64,000 nt of DNA from Rhodobacterales bacterium (lineage in GTDB: Bacteria > Pseudomonadota > Alphaproteobacteria > Rhizobiales > Stappiaceae). The notes under the pieces were generated by a model. That model was not told where the DNA came from, did no database searches, and worked only from the letters and a program-made list of their open reading frames with translations. The stretch spans positions 1 to 64,000 of the forward strand of contig VIRH01000087.1 of assembly GCA_008107755.1 (NCBI GenBank). The letters are read 5' to 3'. Below, in pieces: positions 1 through 7,449 of this stretch. Numbering within the stretch: position 1 is the first letter of the stretch; the number at the start of each line of letters is the position of its first letter. The position numbers and the translations under genes were made by a program.

Positions 1-99
1 AGCGACAAAACCCAACATCTCCGCCAACAATTGCGCGTCCGGCGTCTCTGACAAAAGCGCGCGCAAAGAGGCTGTCTCTGATAGTTTGTCCTTGGTCAT
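1..99 (-). CDS. Transposase N-terminus, IS256-family-like (partial, runs off window)
   Basis: This open frame starts with ATG at 97-99 (minus) and continues without a stop to the window edge, giving 33 residues beginning MTKDKLSETASLRALLSE. A clear AGGAG ribosome binding site sits about seven bases upstream. The short hydrophilic start followed by a leucine- and acid-rich helix resembles the N-termini of IS256/Mutator-type transposases. The catalytic DDE part is not in the window, so activity cannot be judged. The family call is tentative. Confidence 0.45.
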   Translation of the reverse strand, partial: MTKDKLSETASLRALLSETPDAQLLAEMLGFVA

Positions 100-179
100 G
101 GTTGTTCTCCTAAGCTCAAAGGTCGGTGTGCAAACCAAACCTTAGCCGAAGAACAACCGTGGCCGCCAAGCGAACCGCC

Positions 180-218
180 CGGGCTTCGCTTCGCTACGCG
201 AAGGCTCCGCTCAGCCCG
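180..218. repeat. Nested hairpin upstream of the transposase start
   Basis: An outer stem CGGGCT/AGCCCG (180-185 with 213-218) encloses an inner stem TTCGC/GCGAA (190-194 with 198-202). It lies between the putative IS end and the transposase start codon. Structures like this commonly protect transposase genes from read-through expression from outside; that role is inferred here. Confidence 0.5.
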
Positions 219-220
219 CG

Positions 221-943
221 CTAACCACACAAATTACACCACTCCGTGGGACACCATCGAACAGAAACCAGATTCATGTCACTGCGCCGTTCACCTTCAT
301 CCCAAGAAGCAGCTTGCAACGGCATCGTCCCGGGTTTGTGTCTTGGCACCGGCGTAGCCAAGATATTTACGTCAACGACACCTTGGGTATCAGAGATAGT
401 GGCCTGCTGCGGCACCCCACGTTCGCCAGCGAGGAGGTTGGACAGGTCCGCATCAGCCTCAGTCTTTCTGAGAAAGTTCTTTAGCTCATCGGTAGGAGGG
501 GAATAGCTTTCTCCAATCCGGCGCTCGACATATGCAAGCTTTTCACCGTAATGAGAGTCGGTCGCATATCCATCGGGCCTTCCATAGCGCAAACCTCTCA
601 TAGCATCTTCAAAAGTTGTCGCAATCATTGCATCGGGCCAGCGTCGGGTAACTGTGCCGACCCAATCCTTCAAGCTTTCTTCCAGATTTTCGTATTTTCG
701 GAACTTGTCTGAAACGTTGACTTTTTGACCATTTACTTCTTCCCAGGTACGAAAATTCTGAACGGACCCTGACCAGGACTTTCCCGCCTTTATCCCAAAG
801 TAATTGTTTCCCTTGACAGATTTTCCATAACCCGTTTCAACTGAAGCTTGTGCTGCCGCCAAGCGCGCCTGCGGTTCGGCCAGACCGATATTTCGAGCGG
901 CAACATATACGCGACGTGCAAATTCATTTACGCGAGCTGACAT
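221..943 (-). CDS. Phage peptidoglycan hydrolase, glucosaminidase domain; 3' end altered by an IS
   Basis: A 240-residue protein with a FlgJ/LytG-type glucosaminidase domain over about residues 10-145. It shows the family motif A-AQASVETGYGKS around a catalytic-type Glu, then a NYFGIKAG segment, a KFRKY region, and GLRYGRPDGYATDSHYGEK near the domain end. It would cleave peptidoglycan glycan strands as an endolysin or virion lysin. Residues 145-227 are a hydrophilic tail, and the last stretch (RWCPTEWCNLCG) is rich in Cys and Trp and coincides with the IS end, so the original C-terminus is probably lost. The start codon CAT at 941-943 shares bases with the opposite-strand ATG at 942. An AAGAAGGA-type site precedes the start. 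Confidence 0.75.
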   Translation of the reverse strand: MSARVNEFARRVYVAARNIGLAEPQARLAAAQASVETGYGKSVKGNNYFGIKAGKSWSGSVQNFRTWEEVNGQKVNVSDKFRKYENLEESLKDWVGTVTRRWPDAMIATTFEDAMRGLRYGRPDGYATDSHYGEKLAYVERRIGESYSPPTDELKNFLRKTEADADLSNLLAGERGVPQQATISDTQGVVDVNILATPVPRHKPGTMPLQAASWDEGERRSDMNLVSVRWCPTEWCNLCG

Positions 944-1262
944 GAAAAAAATCCTTCTTTTGGTTTCGCTGTTTACTTCCGCGACACCGGCTTCCGCGCA
1001 ACAGTACTTCTGCCCGAAAGAAGAAATCCCCTACGACTTCGTGCTCTTTGAAGATGTGCTGATGATCAACAGGGCTTACCACAAGGCGTTTTGCCAGAAG
1101 AAGGAAGGCACTGAGTACGAGTGTCTGGAAAAGTACCCCGATGATGCCGACGTTAGCGTTTACACCGTCTACGCGGAAATTCTCGAGAACGGAAATCTTG
1201 GATTTTGGTACCCGGACCAGACGCCGAACGAGCCCCCCCTGGTCGTTCAGAAATGTGAGTAG
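942..1262 (+). CDS. Small secreted Cys-containing protein, unknown function
   Basis: A 106-residue protein with a textbook Sec signal peptide (MKKILLLVSLFTSATPASA, cleavage before QQ). The mature part is acidic and aromatic and carries four cysteines, suggesting disulfides in the periplasm or outside the cell. It is oriented against the surrounding phage genes, and its start overlaps the start of the lysin gene on the other strand. No good ribosome binding site is visible. I do not recognise the family. Its placement between scaffold-like and lysin genes in opposite orientation is typical of cargo (moron) genes. Confidence 0.6.
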   Translation: MKKILLLVSLFTSATPASAQQYFCPKEEIPYDFVLFEDVLMINRAYHKAFCQKKEGTEYECLEKYPDDADVSVYTVYAEILENGNLGFWYPDQTPNEPPLVVQKCE

Positions 1263-1305
1263 TCTTTGACCGCCGCCTGTAATGGCCCCAGTTCAATTCG
1301 AATCC

Positions 1306-2190
1306 TTAAAGCCCGAACAGCCTCGGATCCCGTCCCGCCGAGGCAATCAGTTGCCGGGTGCGCTCCGGGCTTCGTTCCAGAAGCTCCGACTGCTGGCGCA
1401 GATCCGGATTGTCCTTTTCAAACGGGTTGGTCCCGCCGCTGCCGCCGCCAGCAAGTCCGGACAGGCCGTCCTCGGCAAAGGCATTGTGGTGGATGAAGGC
1501 CAGCAACTTTACCGCCGTCGGGTCGGCCACCTGTTGCAGCCCATGGGCATCGGCGGCCGTCAGGGCGCCCTTCTCGGCAAACCAGCCCGATAGATCGAGG
1601 CCGGCGGATCTCAGAGCATTCATCGCCCGGTCCGCGCGGGCCACCATGTTCTGGTAGCCGTCGCTTTCCGGCGGGCCGTATTCCTTGATGAGCGACATAT
1701 GGGCAGCTTCCGCCCTGCCGGCCTGCTCCTGCGCGGCCTTCGAGGACGCCTGTTCCTCGGCGGAAAAATGCTCGGCCATCTTGCCGACCCACCTGTCGTG
1801 GAGTTTCTGCGCGGCGTCCGGATGGAGCCCCGCCTCCTTGAACCAGTTGCCGGCTTCCTGCGCGAAGGCCTGGTCGTAGGGAAAGCTCTCCGGCAGGTCC
1901 GCCGGCATCTTGAAGCGGTAGCCGTCCTTCGGTGTCCAGCTTTTCGAAACGTCCTGGTAGAAGGCTGAAAGCTCGTCCGCCCCGGCATCCTCGTCCGGCA
2001 CCTTCAGTGTGTCCGCCAGCTCCCCCTCAAGCCGGCGATAGCCATCGAGCAGGCTTTGTGCGTCCTCCCAGTCAGCGTCCGCCACAAGCGCGCGGTCGTC
2101 TTCTCCAGGCGCTTCTGAAAACTCCGGCGCTTCCGCCTCCATCTCCGGCAGGTCGAAACTCTCGTCGCTCGCGTTCATCGCGTCTTCCAT
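1306..2190 (-). CDS. Phage scaffolding-like protein
   Basis: A 294-residue, strongly acidic and helical protein. Its N-terminus is rich in Glu and Asp, followed by a conserved-looking core around residues 75-160 (WTPKDGYRFKMP, then WFKEAGLHPDAAQKLHDRW) and a Gly-rich hinge near residue 250. The core is characteristic of podovirus scaffolding proteins, which sit just downstream of the portal gene and guide capsid assembly. The start lies two bases after the stop of the upstream Bbp19-like gene, and an in-frame ATG four codons later is an alternative. The capsid gene normally expected next is absent. Confidence 0.65.
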   Translation of the reverse strand: MEDAMNASDESFDLPEMEAEAPEFSEAPGEDDRALVADADWEDAQSLLDGYRRLEGELADTLKVPDEDAGADELSAFYQDVSKSWTPKDGYRFKMPADLPESFPYDQAFAQEAGNWFKEAGLHPDAAQKLHDRWVGKMAEHFSAEEQASSKAAQEQAGRAEAAHMSLIKEYGPPESDGYQNMVARADRAMNALRSAGLDLSGWFAEKGALTAADAHGLQQVADPTAVKLLAFIHHNAFAEDGLSGLAGGGSGGTNPFEKDNPDLRQQSELLERSPERTRQLIASAGRDPRLFGL

Positions 2191-2192
2191 CG

Positions 2193-2507
2193 TCAGTAAT
2201 CCTCGTCCTCGTCAAATTCCGGCAGGGTTTCCAGCCTCGCGGCCTCCTGAAGGGCGGCGTGTTCTTCCGGCGGAATGCCGATCATGGTCAGGATGCGCGC
2301 AAACAGCGCCTTGCGCCCGTCCAGATAGCCGCTCGCCCGCGGCTCCAGGGCAATCGGCGGGGCCTGGTAAATGCCGCACTCGGCGGCAAGATCCGCCAGC
2401 ACCGCCTCGCCCTCAGGGCACAAAAAAACGGACCGATAGGCCCGCTCGATTGCCGTCCGCCGTTCTTCCCGCCGCCGGGCGATCCGCTTAAGACTGTGCC
2501 AGACCAT
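2193..2507 (-). CDS. Bbp19-like phage protein
   Basis: A 104-residue protein with an N-terminal basic helix (RIARRREERRTAIERAYR), then VFLCPEGEAVLADLAAECG and a later GRKALFARILTMIG segment. This pattern matches the Bbp19-like domain found beside podovirus portal genes, whose exact role is not known. It is tightly spaced (two bases) before the scaffold-like gene, so both are probably one transcript with the portal gene. The acidic end EFDEDEDY is unusual but plausible. Confidence 0.65.
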   Translation of the reverse strand: MVWHSLKRIARRREERRTAIERAYRSVFLCPEGEAVLADLAAECGIYQAPPIALEPRASGYLDGRKALFARILTMIGIPPEEHAALQEAARLETLPEFDEDEDY

Positions 2508-2659
2508 GGTGGCTCCTTTCGTTGACGTGGCAACCGGACATCTGTCTGCAAGCTCCGGGGCGCTTTTCTTTGCGCGGCAGACCGTTTAGTCTTTCCGCAA
2601 CCATCCCGTGCGCTTCCCGTTCGGGCGTTCCGTCAGCTCTCATCGGTTTGATTTCATTC

Positions 2660-2944
2660 ATGGGTTTTCTATTTTTCAGGCAGCGCCGGGGCTCTTTGAT
2701 TGCCGCGCTCGTCGTGCTTTTTTCCCTGTCGTTCTTCGTGGACGACATCGGCGGAACCAAAGCGAGCGACTTCCTTGTCGCGCATTTTGGAACCGAAACA
2801 ACGCTCTGGATCTTTCGCGGCCTGTCGCTGGTCATGCTCGCCATTGTCGGCGCGCTCTACCTCCGGGACGTGAAGACCCATGACAAGGTTGATGAAGAGA
2901 TCATGCGGCGGAGTTTCGCCAGGCAGCGCGATAGACGTCCTTAG
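2660..2944 (+). CDS. Small membrane protein, unknown, probable phage cargo
   Basis: I chose the internal ATG at 2660, which gives 94 residues starting MGFLFFRQRRGSLIAALVV. There are two hydrophobic segments (about residues 11-27 and 50-68) with a short loop containing DDIGGTKASDF, and a charged C-terminal tail. It is oriented against the phage late genes and sits between the portal and Bbp19-like genes. The frame is open further upstream to 2522, but that part has no protein-like character. No ribosome binding site is obvious, so confidence is moderate. The family is not recognised. Confidence 0.5.
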   Translation: MGFLFFRQRRGSLIAALVVLFSLSFFVDDIGGTKASDFLVAHFGTETTLWIFRGLSLVMLAIVGALYLRDVKTHDKVDEEIMRRSFARQRDRRP

Positions 2945-2974
2945 GGTGTGGCCGCAAGGCGTTCTGGCCGGCTG

Positions 2975-4792
2975 TTATTGTGTCTGCACCGGTGCCCCCT
3001 GAAGAGCGCCCTGAAGCAGTTCCATACCGTCTACACCGCCAGGATCGCTCAGCGCCCCAAGGCCGCCCGAAGCCCCCAGGCCGCCAAGACCACCCGGGCC
3101 GCCTGCGCCACCTTGCGCGCCAAGCGCCTCCAGCATCGGTGCACCGTCCTTTGCCATGCGCGCCATGCTCTCGCCTGCGGCAAGCTGCTGTTGGCGCGCG
3201 GTTTCTTCTTCCCGCTTGCGGCGCAGCTCCTCCACCTCTTCGGGCCTCCGTTTCAGCCGCGCCGGAAGTCCCAGCGCGCGCCGGGTCAGGTCGTATTCCT
3301 CCTGCCGGTCGTGCAGATCCATGATGGTCGGGTCCGCACCGGCGGCAACGCCCAGATATTGCTGGAAACCCATGATCGCCTCGAAGTGGCCCGCCTCGCG
3401 CATCTGGTCGATCGGAGCCGTCGGCACCAGGGTCACGTCCTTGTCGGCAAGGTTCTCCGGCGGCGCCAGCGGAGATCCGGGGGCAAACGCACCGCGCCGC
3501 CCGAGAATCCCGACTTCCCGTTCGAAAAGCGCCTCGTTGCCGGCCATGATGTTGGTCGAGAACGGACCGATCATGTCGGCCATTTCCTTTCGGCGGATAT
3601 TGGCTTCCGTCGCCGTGCGGCCGTTTCCTTCCAGCAGCGTCTGCCACAGGTCGCCATAAAGCCCGATCCGCAGTTTCTCGCGAATGTTCTCGATCTGGCG
3701 GTCTGCCGCTCCGGGGTTCACCGTATCGATCATCGGACGAAACAGCGGTCTTCCCTGCTCGTCGATAAGCCCCGGATTGGTTCGGCCCGGATTGAGGTCG
3801 AGCTGACGCTCCATCATGTGGGTAGCGATCGGCGGGCGCACCGCCTGTGAACTGGCGATCAGCCCGTCCCGTGCAAGGCTCTGCAGGCTCTTGATGTCAC
3901 TCATCAGCTTGGCCTGCGGCGGCGAACCGTAGGGCGACAGCCCGTCGCGGTCCCAGCGGCTGATCACCAGCGGATATTCGAAGAACCCGCCGCGCCGGCA
4001 GATGTGTTTGCTGTCTTCCTCGAAATGCACGCTCTCATAGCGGGACCGGCGAATGTCGGTGGCATCCTCGTAGCCACCTTCGCGGGCAAAGCACGCATGA
4101 ACGAACGTGTGTTCATTGTTCTTCCGCTTCGGGTCCTGCGCATCTTCGCGGACCTGCCGCGAGACCTTGTCGCCATACTCCTTGACCGCCTGCCAGGCCT
4201 TCAGCCTGCGCACGCGGAAAAAGCCGCAGTCGGCGCCCTGACCGTCGACGATCAGATAGACCTCGTAGAGTGGAACATAGCGGTAGTGGATCGGTGTGCG
4301 GATATCGGCAAGGCTGTCCTCGTTTTCGACCGGAAAAAGAACACCCGTGCCCAGCTTGACCGTGGACAGCAGCCGCGACCGATTGGCGAGTGCAAAACCC
4401 GAACGCCCCGTCGCCCGTACGCGGAACAGGTGATCGCGCACCAGTTCGAAGAATTCTTCGTCCGCCTGCGTTGGCGGCGGCGCAAACGGATCGCCGAAGC
4501 CAACGCCGTGCCAGTTGAAGCCTTCCGGCATCGTCAGGGAGCCAACACCGGAGGCAAGCCTGTCCAGCAGCCAGACCGCCGTCGGATCATAGAGCTTGCG
4601 CGAGCGTTCGCGTGCCGCCGATTGGCGAAACGCGCTCATGCCGTCCGGCGCGGCAATTCCTCCCGGCCGGTTGAAGGCGCGTTCCATATCCGGCGCCGTA
4701 TAGGTGACGTAATCCTGCCAGTCGTTTTCGTACCACAGGCGCTCGGATTTAGCGGCCTGCAGTTCCGTTTTCAGATCATCGACAAGACCCAT
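2975..4792 (-). CDS. Podovirus portal (head-tail connector) protein
   Basis: A 605-residue protein beginning MGLVDDLKTELQAAKSERLWYE, with the tyrosine- and tryptophan-rich N-terminal region, the PTAVWLLDRLASGVGSLTMP segment and the later R-YFRGW-free connector core seen in T7/BPP-1-like head-tail connectors. Twelve copies would form the ring through which DNA enters the capsid. The C-terminal 60 residues are Gly/Ala-rich and low complexity. It follows the 74-residue gene by three bases and precedes the Bbp19-like gene, the usual podovirus late order. No disruption is visible, so the protein appears intact. Confidence 0.85.
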   Translation of the reverse strand: MGLVDDLKTELQAAKSERLWYENDWQDYVTYTAPDMERAFNRPGGIAAPDGMSAFRQSAARERSRKLYDPTAVWLLDRLASGVGSLTMPEGFNWHGVGFGDPFAPPPTQADEEFFELVRDHLFRVRATGRSGFALANRSRLLSTVKLGTGVLFPVENEDSLADIRTPIHYRYVPLYEVYLIVDGQGADCGFFRVRRLKAWQAVKEYGDKVSRQVREDAQDPKRKNNEHTFVHACFAREGGYEDATDIRRSRYESVHFEEDSKHICRRGGFFEYPLVISRWDRDGLSPYGSPPQAKLMSDIKSLQSLARDGLIASSQAVRPPIATHMMERQLDLNPGRTNPGLIDEQGRPLFRPMIDTVNPGAADRQIENIREKLRIGLYGDLWQTLLEGNGRTATEANIRRKEMADMIGPFSTNIMAGNEALFEREVGILGRRGAFAPGSPLAPPENLADKDVTLVPTAPIDQMREAGHFEAIMGFQQYLGVAAGADPTIMDLHDRQEEYDLTRRALGLPARLKRRPEEVEELRRKREEETARQQQLAAGESMARMAKDGAPMLEALGAQGGAGGPGGLGGLGASGGLGALSDPGGVDGMELLQGALQGAPVQTQ

Positions 4793-4795
4793 CGC

Positions 4796-5020
4796 TCACG
4801 CCCTCCCCAGCAGTGTGACGCCGGACTGCGAATATCGTCCGTAGTCCGAAACGCCCAGCGGGCTGGTGTGGTTGGTTGCCCGCGTGCCATAGGCAGCGGC
4901 CCGGCGACGCCGTTCGTTTTCCTGAAGGTTTTTCGCCTGGCGCTGCGGGTCCGGCTCGCGCGGCGGCGGAGGCGTGGGTTCGGGTTCCGGCTGTTTCGAG
5001 CCACCACCAAAAAGGCACAT
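4796..5020 (-). CDS. Small Pro-rich phage protein upstream of portal
   Basis: A 74-residue protein starting MCLFGGGSKQPEPEPTPPPP, followed by a basic Arg/Gln helix and a polar C-terminus ending TLLGRA. The start at 5020 is preceded by a GGAAAGGGG stretch at suitable distance. The open frame extends to 5194 but the extra residues look unlike protein. Short proteins beginning MC-F-GG with a proline stretch occur just before podovirus portal genes; their role is unknown. It is translationally linked to the portal gene (three-base gap). Confidence 0.6.
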   Translation of the reverse strand: MCLFGGGSKQPEPEPTPPPPREPDPQRQAKNLQENERRRRAAAYGTRATNHTSPLGVSDYGRYSQSGVTLLGRA

Positions 5021-5204
5021 GAGGAGCCCCTTTCCGAATTTTGATTGAAGATGAAATGTCGGCACAAACGCCGTGATGCCGTCAGGTCGCAGACAAGCCA
5101 AAGCCACCCGCCACCTCGCAGTGGCGTCGGCAGGAACGTCATTCGACGGATTGATCGATGAGGACCGGCACCACCTCGCAACGCGCTCGGGCACGCTGCG
5201 GCGC

Positions 5205-5310
5205 TCCCCGAAAGGTGCATTTTTCCAAGGTACCGGTATGAGGTCTGTTTTAGCCGCGTTCTGACGAACCGTCCAGCCACCGGATTTGTCTCAAATCATT
5301 GGCTAGACAG
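5205..5310 (-). repeat. Degenerate regulatory repeat, copy A (upstream of portal operon)
   Basis: This 100-bp stretch resembles 9690-9810. Read on the minus strand, both share GTCT-G, then TTGAGAC, TGGACGGTTCGTCA, CTCATA, TGGAA and TTCGG-GA-GCGC in the same order. Each copy lies about 190-210 bp upstream of a minus-strand phage gene (the 74-residue gene here, small terminase for the other). The spacing between copies is almost exactly 4500 bp. A duplicated phage promoter or operator region is the simplest reading. The rest of the 5021-5472 gap shows no gene. Confidence 0.5.
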
Positions 5311-5472
5311 ATGAATTCAAATTCGACTGAACGAACAACCGTTTATCAGAAGTCACGCTTGAGCGCGCCGGGAGAAGATTGCGGCGCGCTCGCATTTGAA
5401 GGAAAGACCTTCCTCCAGCCGAGCAGATCGGCCTTGAATTCGAGACTATAGTGAAAGGCTCTGTTGCCAGCC

Positions 5473-5871
5473 TCACTCTGCTCCCGTTGCCAGGTCGAAC
5501 CCTTCATCCAGCCATCCGGTGATCCCGCCTGCCATGATCTTCACCGGCCGCCCGAGCTCGGCAAGACGCAGCGCGCCGCGCGCTGCCCCATTGCAGTGGG
5601 GTCCGGCGCAATAGGTGACGAAAAGCGTCTCTTCCGGCCAGGCCGCCAGCTTTGATCGGATGATCTTGCCATGCGGCAGGTTGATTGCTCCGGGCACATG
5701 GCCTTTCGCAAACAGAGCCGGACTGCGCACGTCGAGGAGGACAAAGCCGGGCTCGCCCCTCAGCGCGTCATGCACGTCCCAGCAGTCAGTCTCGAATGTA
5801 AACTCGGCAGCAAAATGCTCCCGCGCCAGATCGCTGGGCGCTGCGGCAACGGCGGTCACATTGTTCGGCAT
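5473..5871 (-). CDS. Rhodanese-like sulfurtransferase domain protein
   Basis: A 132-residue single rhodanese domain. It shows FVLLDVRSPALFAKGHVPGA (the D-R and GHIPGA-type motifs), LPHGKI, and the active loop YCAGPHCNGA with the catalytic Cys, then GGITGW. It may transfer sulfane sulfur or act as a stress protein. It is divergent from the FtrA-like regulator at 5963, a pairing seen repeatedly in proteobacteria and suggesting the regulator controls it. It sits within the phage late gene block and is presumably cargo rather than phage structure. Confidence 0.8.
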   Translation of the reverse strand: MPNNVTAVAAAPSDLAREHFAAEFTFETDCWDVHDALRGEPGFVLLDVRSPALFAKGHVPGAINLPHGKIIRSKLAAWPEETLFVTYCAGPHCNGAARGALRLAELGRPVKIMAGGITGWLDEGFDLATGAE

Positions 5872-5962
5872 CGACTTCTCTCCGGTTCAATTTTTCCAAC
5901 CCGATTTCGCGCAACAAAGAGACAATTTGCAATTGGCGCGAATGACTATATACGTAAAATTC

Positions 5963-7003
5963 ATGCCAAACGTTGAAACAACCAACCCATCTCGCCTCAC
6001 CGGCCCGCTTGCTGTCGCTCTGGTCTATGACGGTCTGTGCACGTTCGAATTCGGCCTCGTCGCCGAGGTATTTGGCCTGAGCCGTCCTGAATTCGGGTCC
6101 GACTGGTATCGCTTTGCCAGTTGCCCCATCGAACCCGGACCACTCAGGGCCCAGGGCGGGCTGACGATCGTGCCGGACGGTGCTCCGGAGCTGATCGACG
6201 AGGCCGACATAATCGTCGTCCCCGGTTGGAAGGGTGCTGACATTCCGGTGCCCGAAGAGCTTGCCGATCGTCTTCGCAGGGCCTACCGCCGCGGCGCGCG
6301 TCTCATGTCCATATGCTCAGGCGCTTTCGTGCTCGCCGCCACCGGCCTTCTTGACGGCCGCACGGCAACCACCCACTGGCGCTATGCGGAAACACTGCGC
6401 GGCCGCTACCCGATGGTCGGCGTGGACGAGGCATCGCTCTACAGACAGGAAGAGCGGATCTTCACGTCCGCCGGCAGTGCCGCCGGGCTCGATCTTCTGC
6501 TGGAAATCATTCGCCAGGACTACGGACCGGAAAAAGCCAATTCCGTCGCCCGGCGCCTGGTGATTTCAGCTCACAGGACTGGTGGTCAGGCGCAGTTCCT
6601 CGAGCGCCCGGTTGCTCTTCGCCCGGGCAGCGAAATCGCGCCACTTCTGGAAAAAGTCCGCGCCACGCTTTCGCGCTCATGGACGATCGCCGGCATGGCC
6701 AGGGAAAGCCGCATGAGCCCGCGCACCTTCCAGCGGCGCTTTGCGGAAGCAACCTGCCTGACGCCCGGCGTCTGGCTGGTTCATGAAAGAGTGGAGGCTG
6801 CCAAGGATATCCTGACGCGAGGCGACGAGGATATGGAAACCGTCGCATCCCGCGTCGGCTTCGGAAGCGCCCACGCGCTGCGTCATCATTTCCGGCAAAA
6901 GGTCGGCTCGCGTCCGACGGATTACCGCATGCAATTCAGGGCGGGCAACGCCTCTTTCGAACATGCGACGCCTTCGGAGCGATCCTCCCTTACCCAGGCA
7001 TAG
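5963..7003 (+). CDS. ftrA: GlxA/FtrA-type AraC-family transcriptional regulator
   Basis: About 346 residues from ATG 5963 (an in-frame ATG at 5942 is possible). The N-terminal half is a DJ-1/PfpI-like domain (VALVYDGLCTFEFGLVAEVFG, then LMSICSGAFVLAATGLLDGRTATTHW with a nucleophile-elbow-type Cys). The C-terminal half is a two-helix-turn-helix AraC domain (SWTIAGMARESRMSPRTFQRRF, later VASRVGFGSAHALRHHFR). It is divergent from the rhodanese gene, which it probably regulates. Its last 82 bases overlap the 3' end of the oppositely oriented gp13-like phage gene, so its tail after about residue 325 may be junction sequence. Confidence 0.75.
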   Translation: MPNVETTNPSRLTGPLAVALVYDGLCTFEFGLVAEVFGLSRPEFGSDWYRFASCPIEPGPLRAQGGLTIVPDGAPELIDEADIIVVPGWKGADIPVPEELADRLRRAYRRGARLMSICSGAFVLAATGLLDGRTATTHWRYAETLRGRYPMVGVDEASLYRQEERIFTSAGSAAGLDLLLEIIRQDYGPEKANSVARRLVISAHRTGGQAQFLERPVALRPGSEIAPLLEKVRATLSRSWTIAGMARESRMSPRTFQRRFAEATCLTPGVWLVHERVEAAKDILTRGDEDMETVASRVGFGSAHALRHHFRQKVGSRPTDYRMQFRAGNASFEHATPSERSSLTQA

Positions 7004-7449
7004 AGGTAAAAGTCCTCGCCGCCCCGCCCGTAGCTCCTCAGGACACCCTCGCGCCTGCCGCCGAGAGCCTCGATCCAGCCATGCGAGATATCGTGCTGCG
7101 CATGGGTAACGACCTGTAGCCGCCGACACTCCTGCTCGACCAGAGGCCGAATCCGTTTGAAGTGCCGGGTGATCAGCGGCACGCAGCGCCGGAACCTTTC
7201 GGTTCCGAAAGCCCAGGCCTGCCAGTGGTCCGGATCAAAGGCCGCCGCCTGACTGAAGCCATAGGCCGCGGCTGGCTCGCCCTCGTACCAGACCGACCAG
7301 GCCATGCCCGGCACGGAGGTTTTCACCGCACAGGTGCCAAGCACACGCGTATCCAGTTCCTTCCACAGACAGCCGATCTCCCCGAGATCCGCAGGCCGCA
7401 TGTTGGCGGCGATGAAGGTCGCATCGCGCACGCACAGATCGCGGATCAA
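6922..7449 (-). CDS. Phage gp13-like internal virion protein / acetyltransferase-like (DUF2833-type)
   Basis: I place the start at a TTG (7449) overlapping the large-terminase stop, giving 175 residues; no ATG fits in a non-overlapping position. The protein reads as a GNAT-like fold, with RDATFIAANMRPADLGEI, a WSVWYEGEPAAAYGFSQA strand pair, WAFGTERFRR and a late VTHAQHDISHGWIEALGG. Podoviruses often encode such a protein (T7 gp13-like) close to terminase or virion genes. The end overlaps the convergent ftrA gene by 82 bp, suggesting that the original 3' neighbourhood was altered when ftrA/rhodanese came in. Confidence 0.6.
   Translation of the reverse strand: MIRDLCVRDATFIAANMRPADLGEIGCLWKELDTRVLGTCAVKTSVPGMAWSVWYEGEPAAAYGFSQAAAFDPDHWQAWAFGTERFRRCVPLITRHFKRIRPLVEQECRRLQVVTHAQHDISHGWIEALGGRREGVLRSYGRGGEDFYLYAWVREDRSEGVACSKEALPALNCMR

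Larger units (their letters stand above)
1..262 (-). mobile_element. Right-hand end of an IS256-like insertion sequence (partial)
   Basis: The left edge of the window holds the first 33 codons of a transposase-like gene (1-99, minus), its leader, a nested hairpin (180-218) and then an end region near 224-262 that resembles a terminal inverted repeat. The exact outer boundary cannot be fixed because the other end lies outside the window. The last dozen or so codons of the phage lysin gene appear to be made of this IS end, so the element landed in or just after that gene. The IS256 assignment rests on the transposase N-terminus and leader layout and is an inference. Confidence 0.5.
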
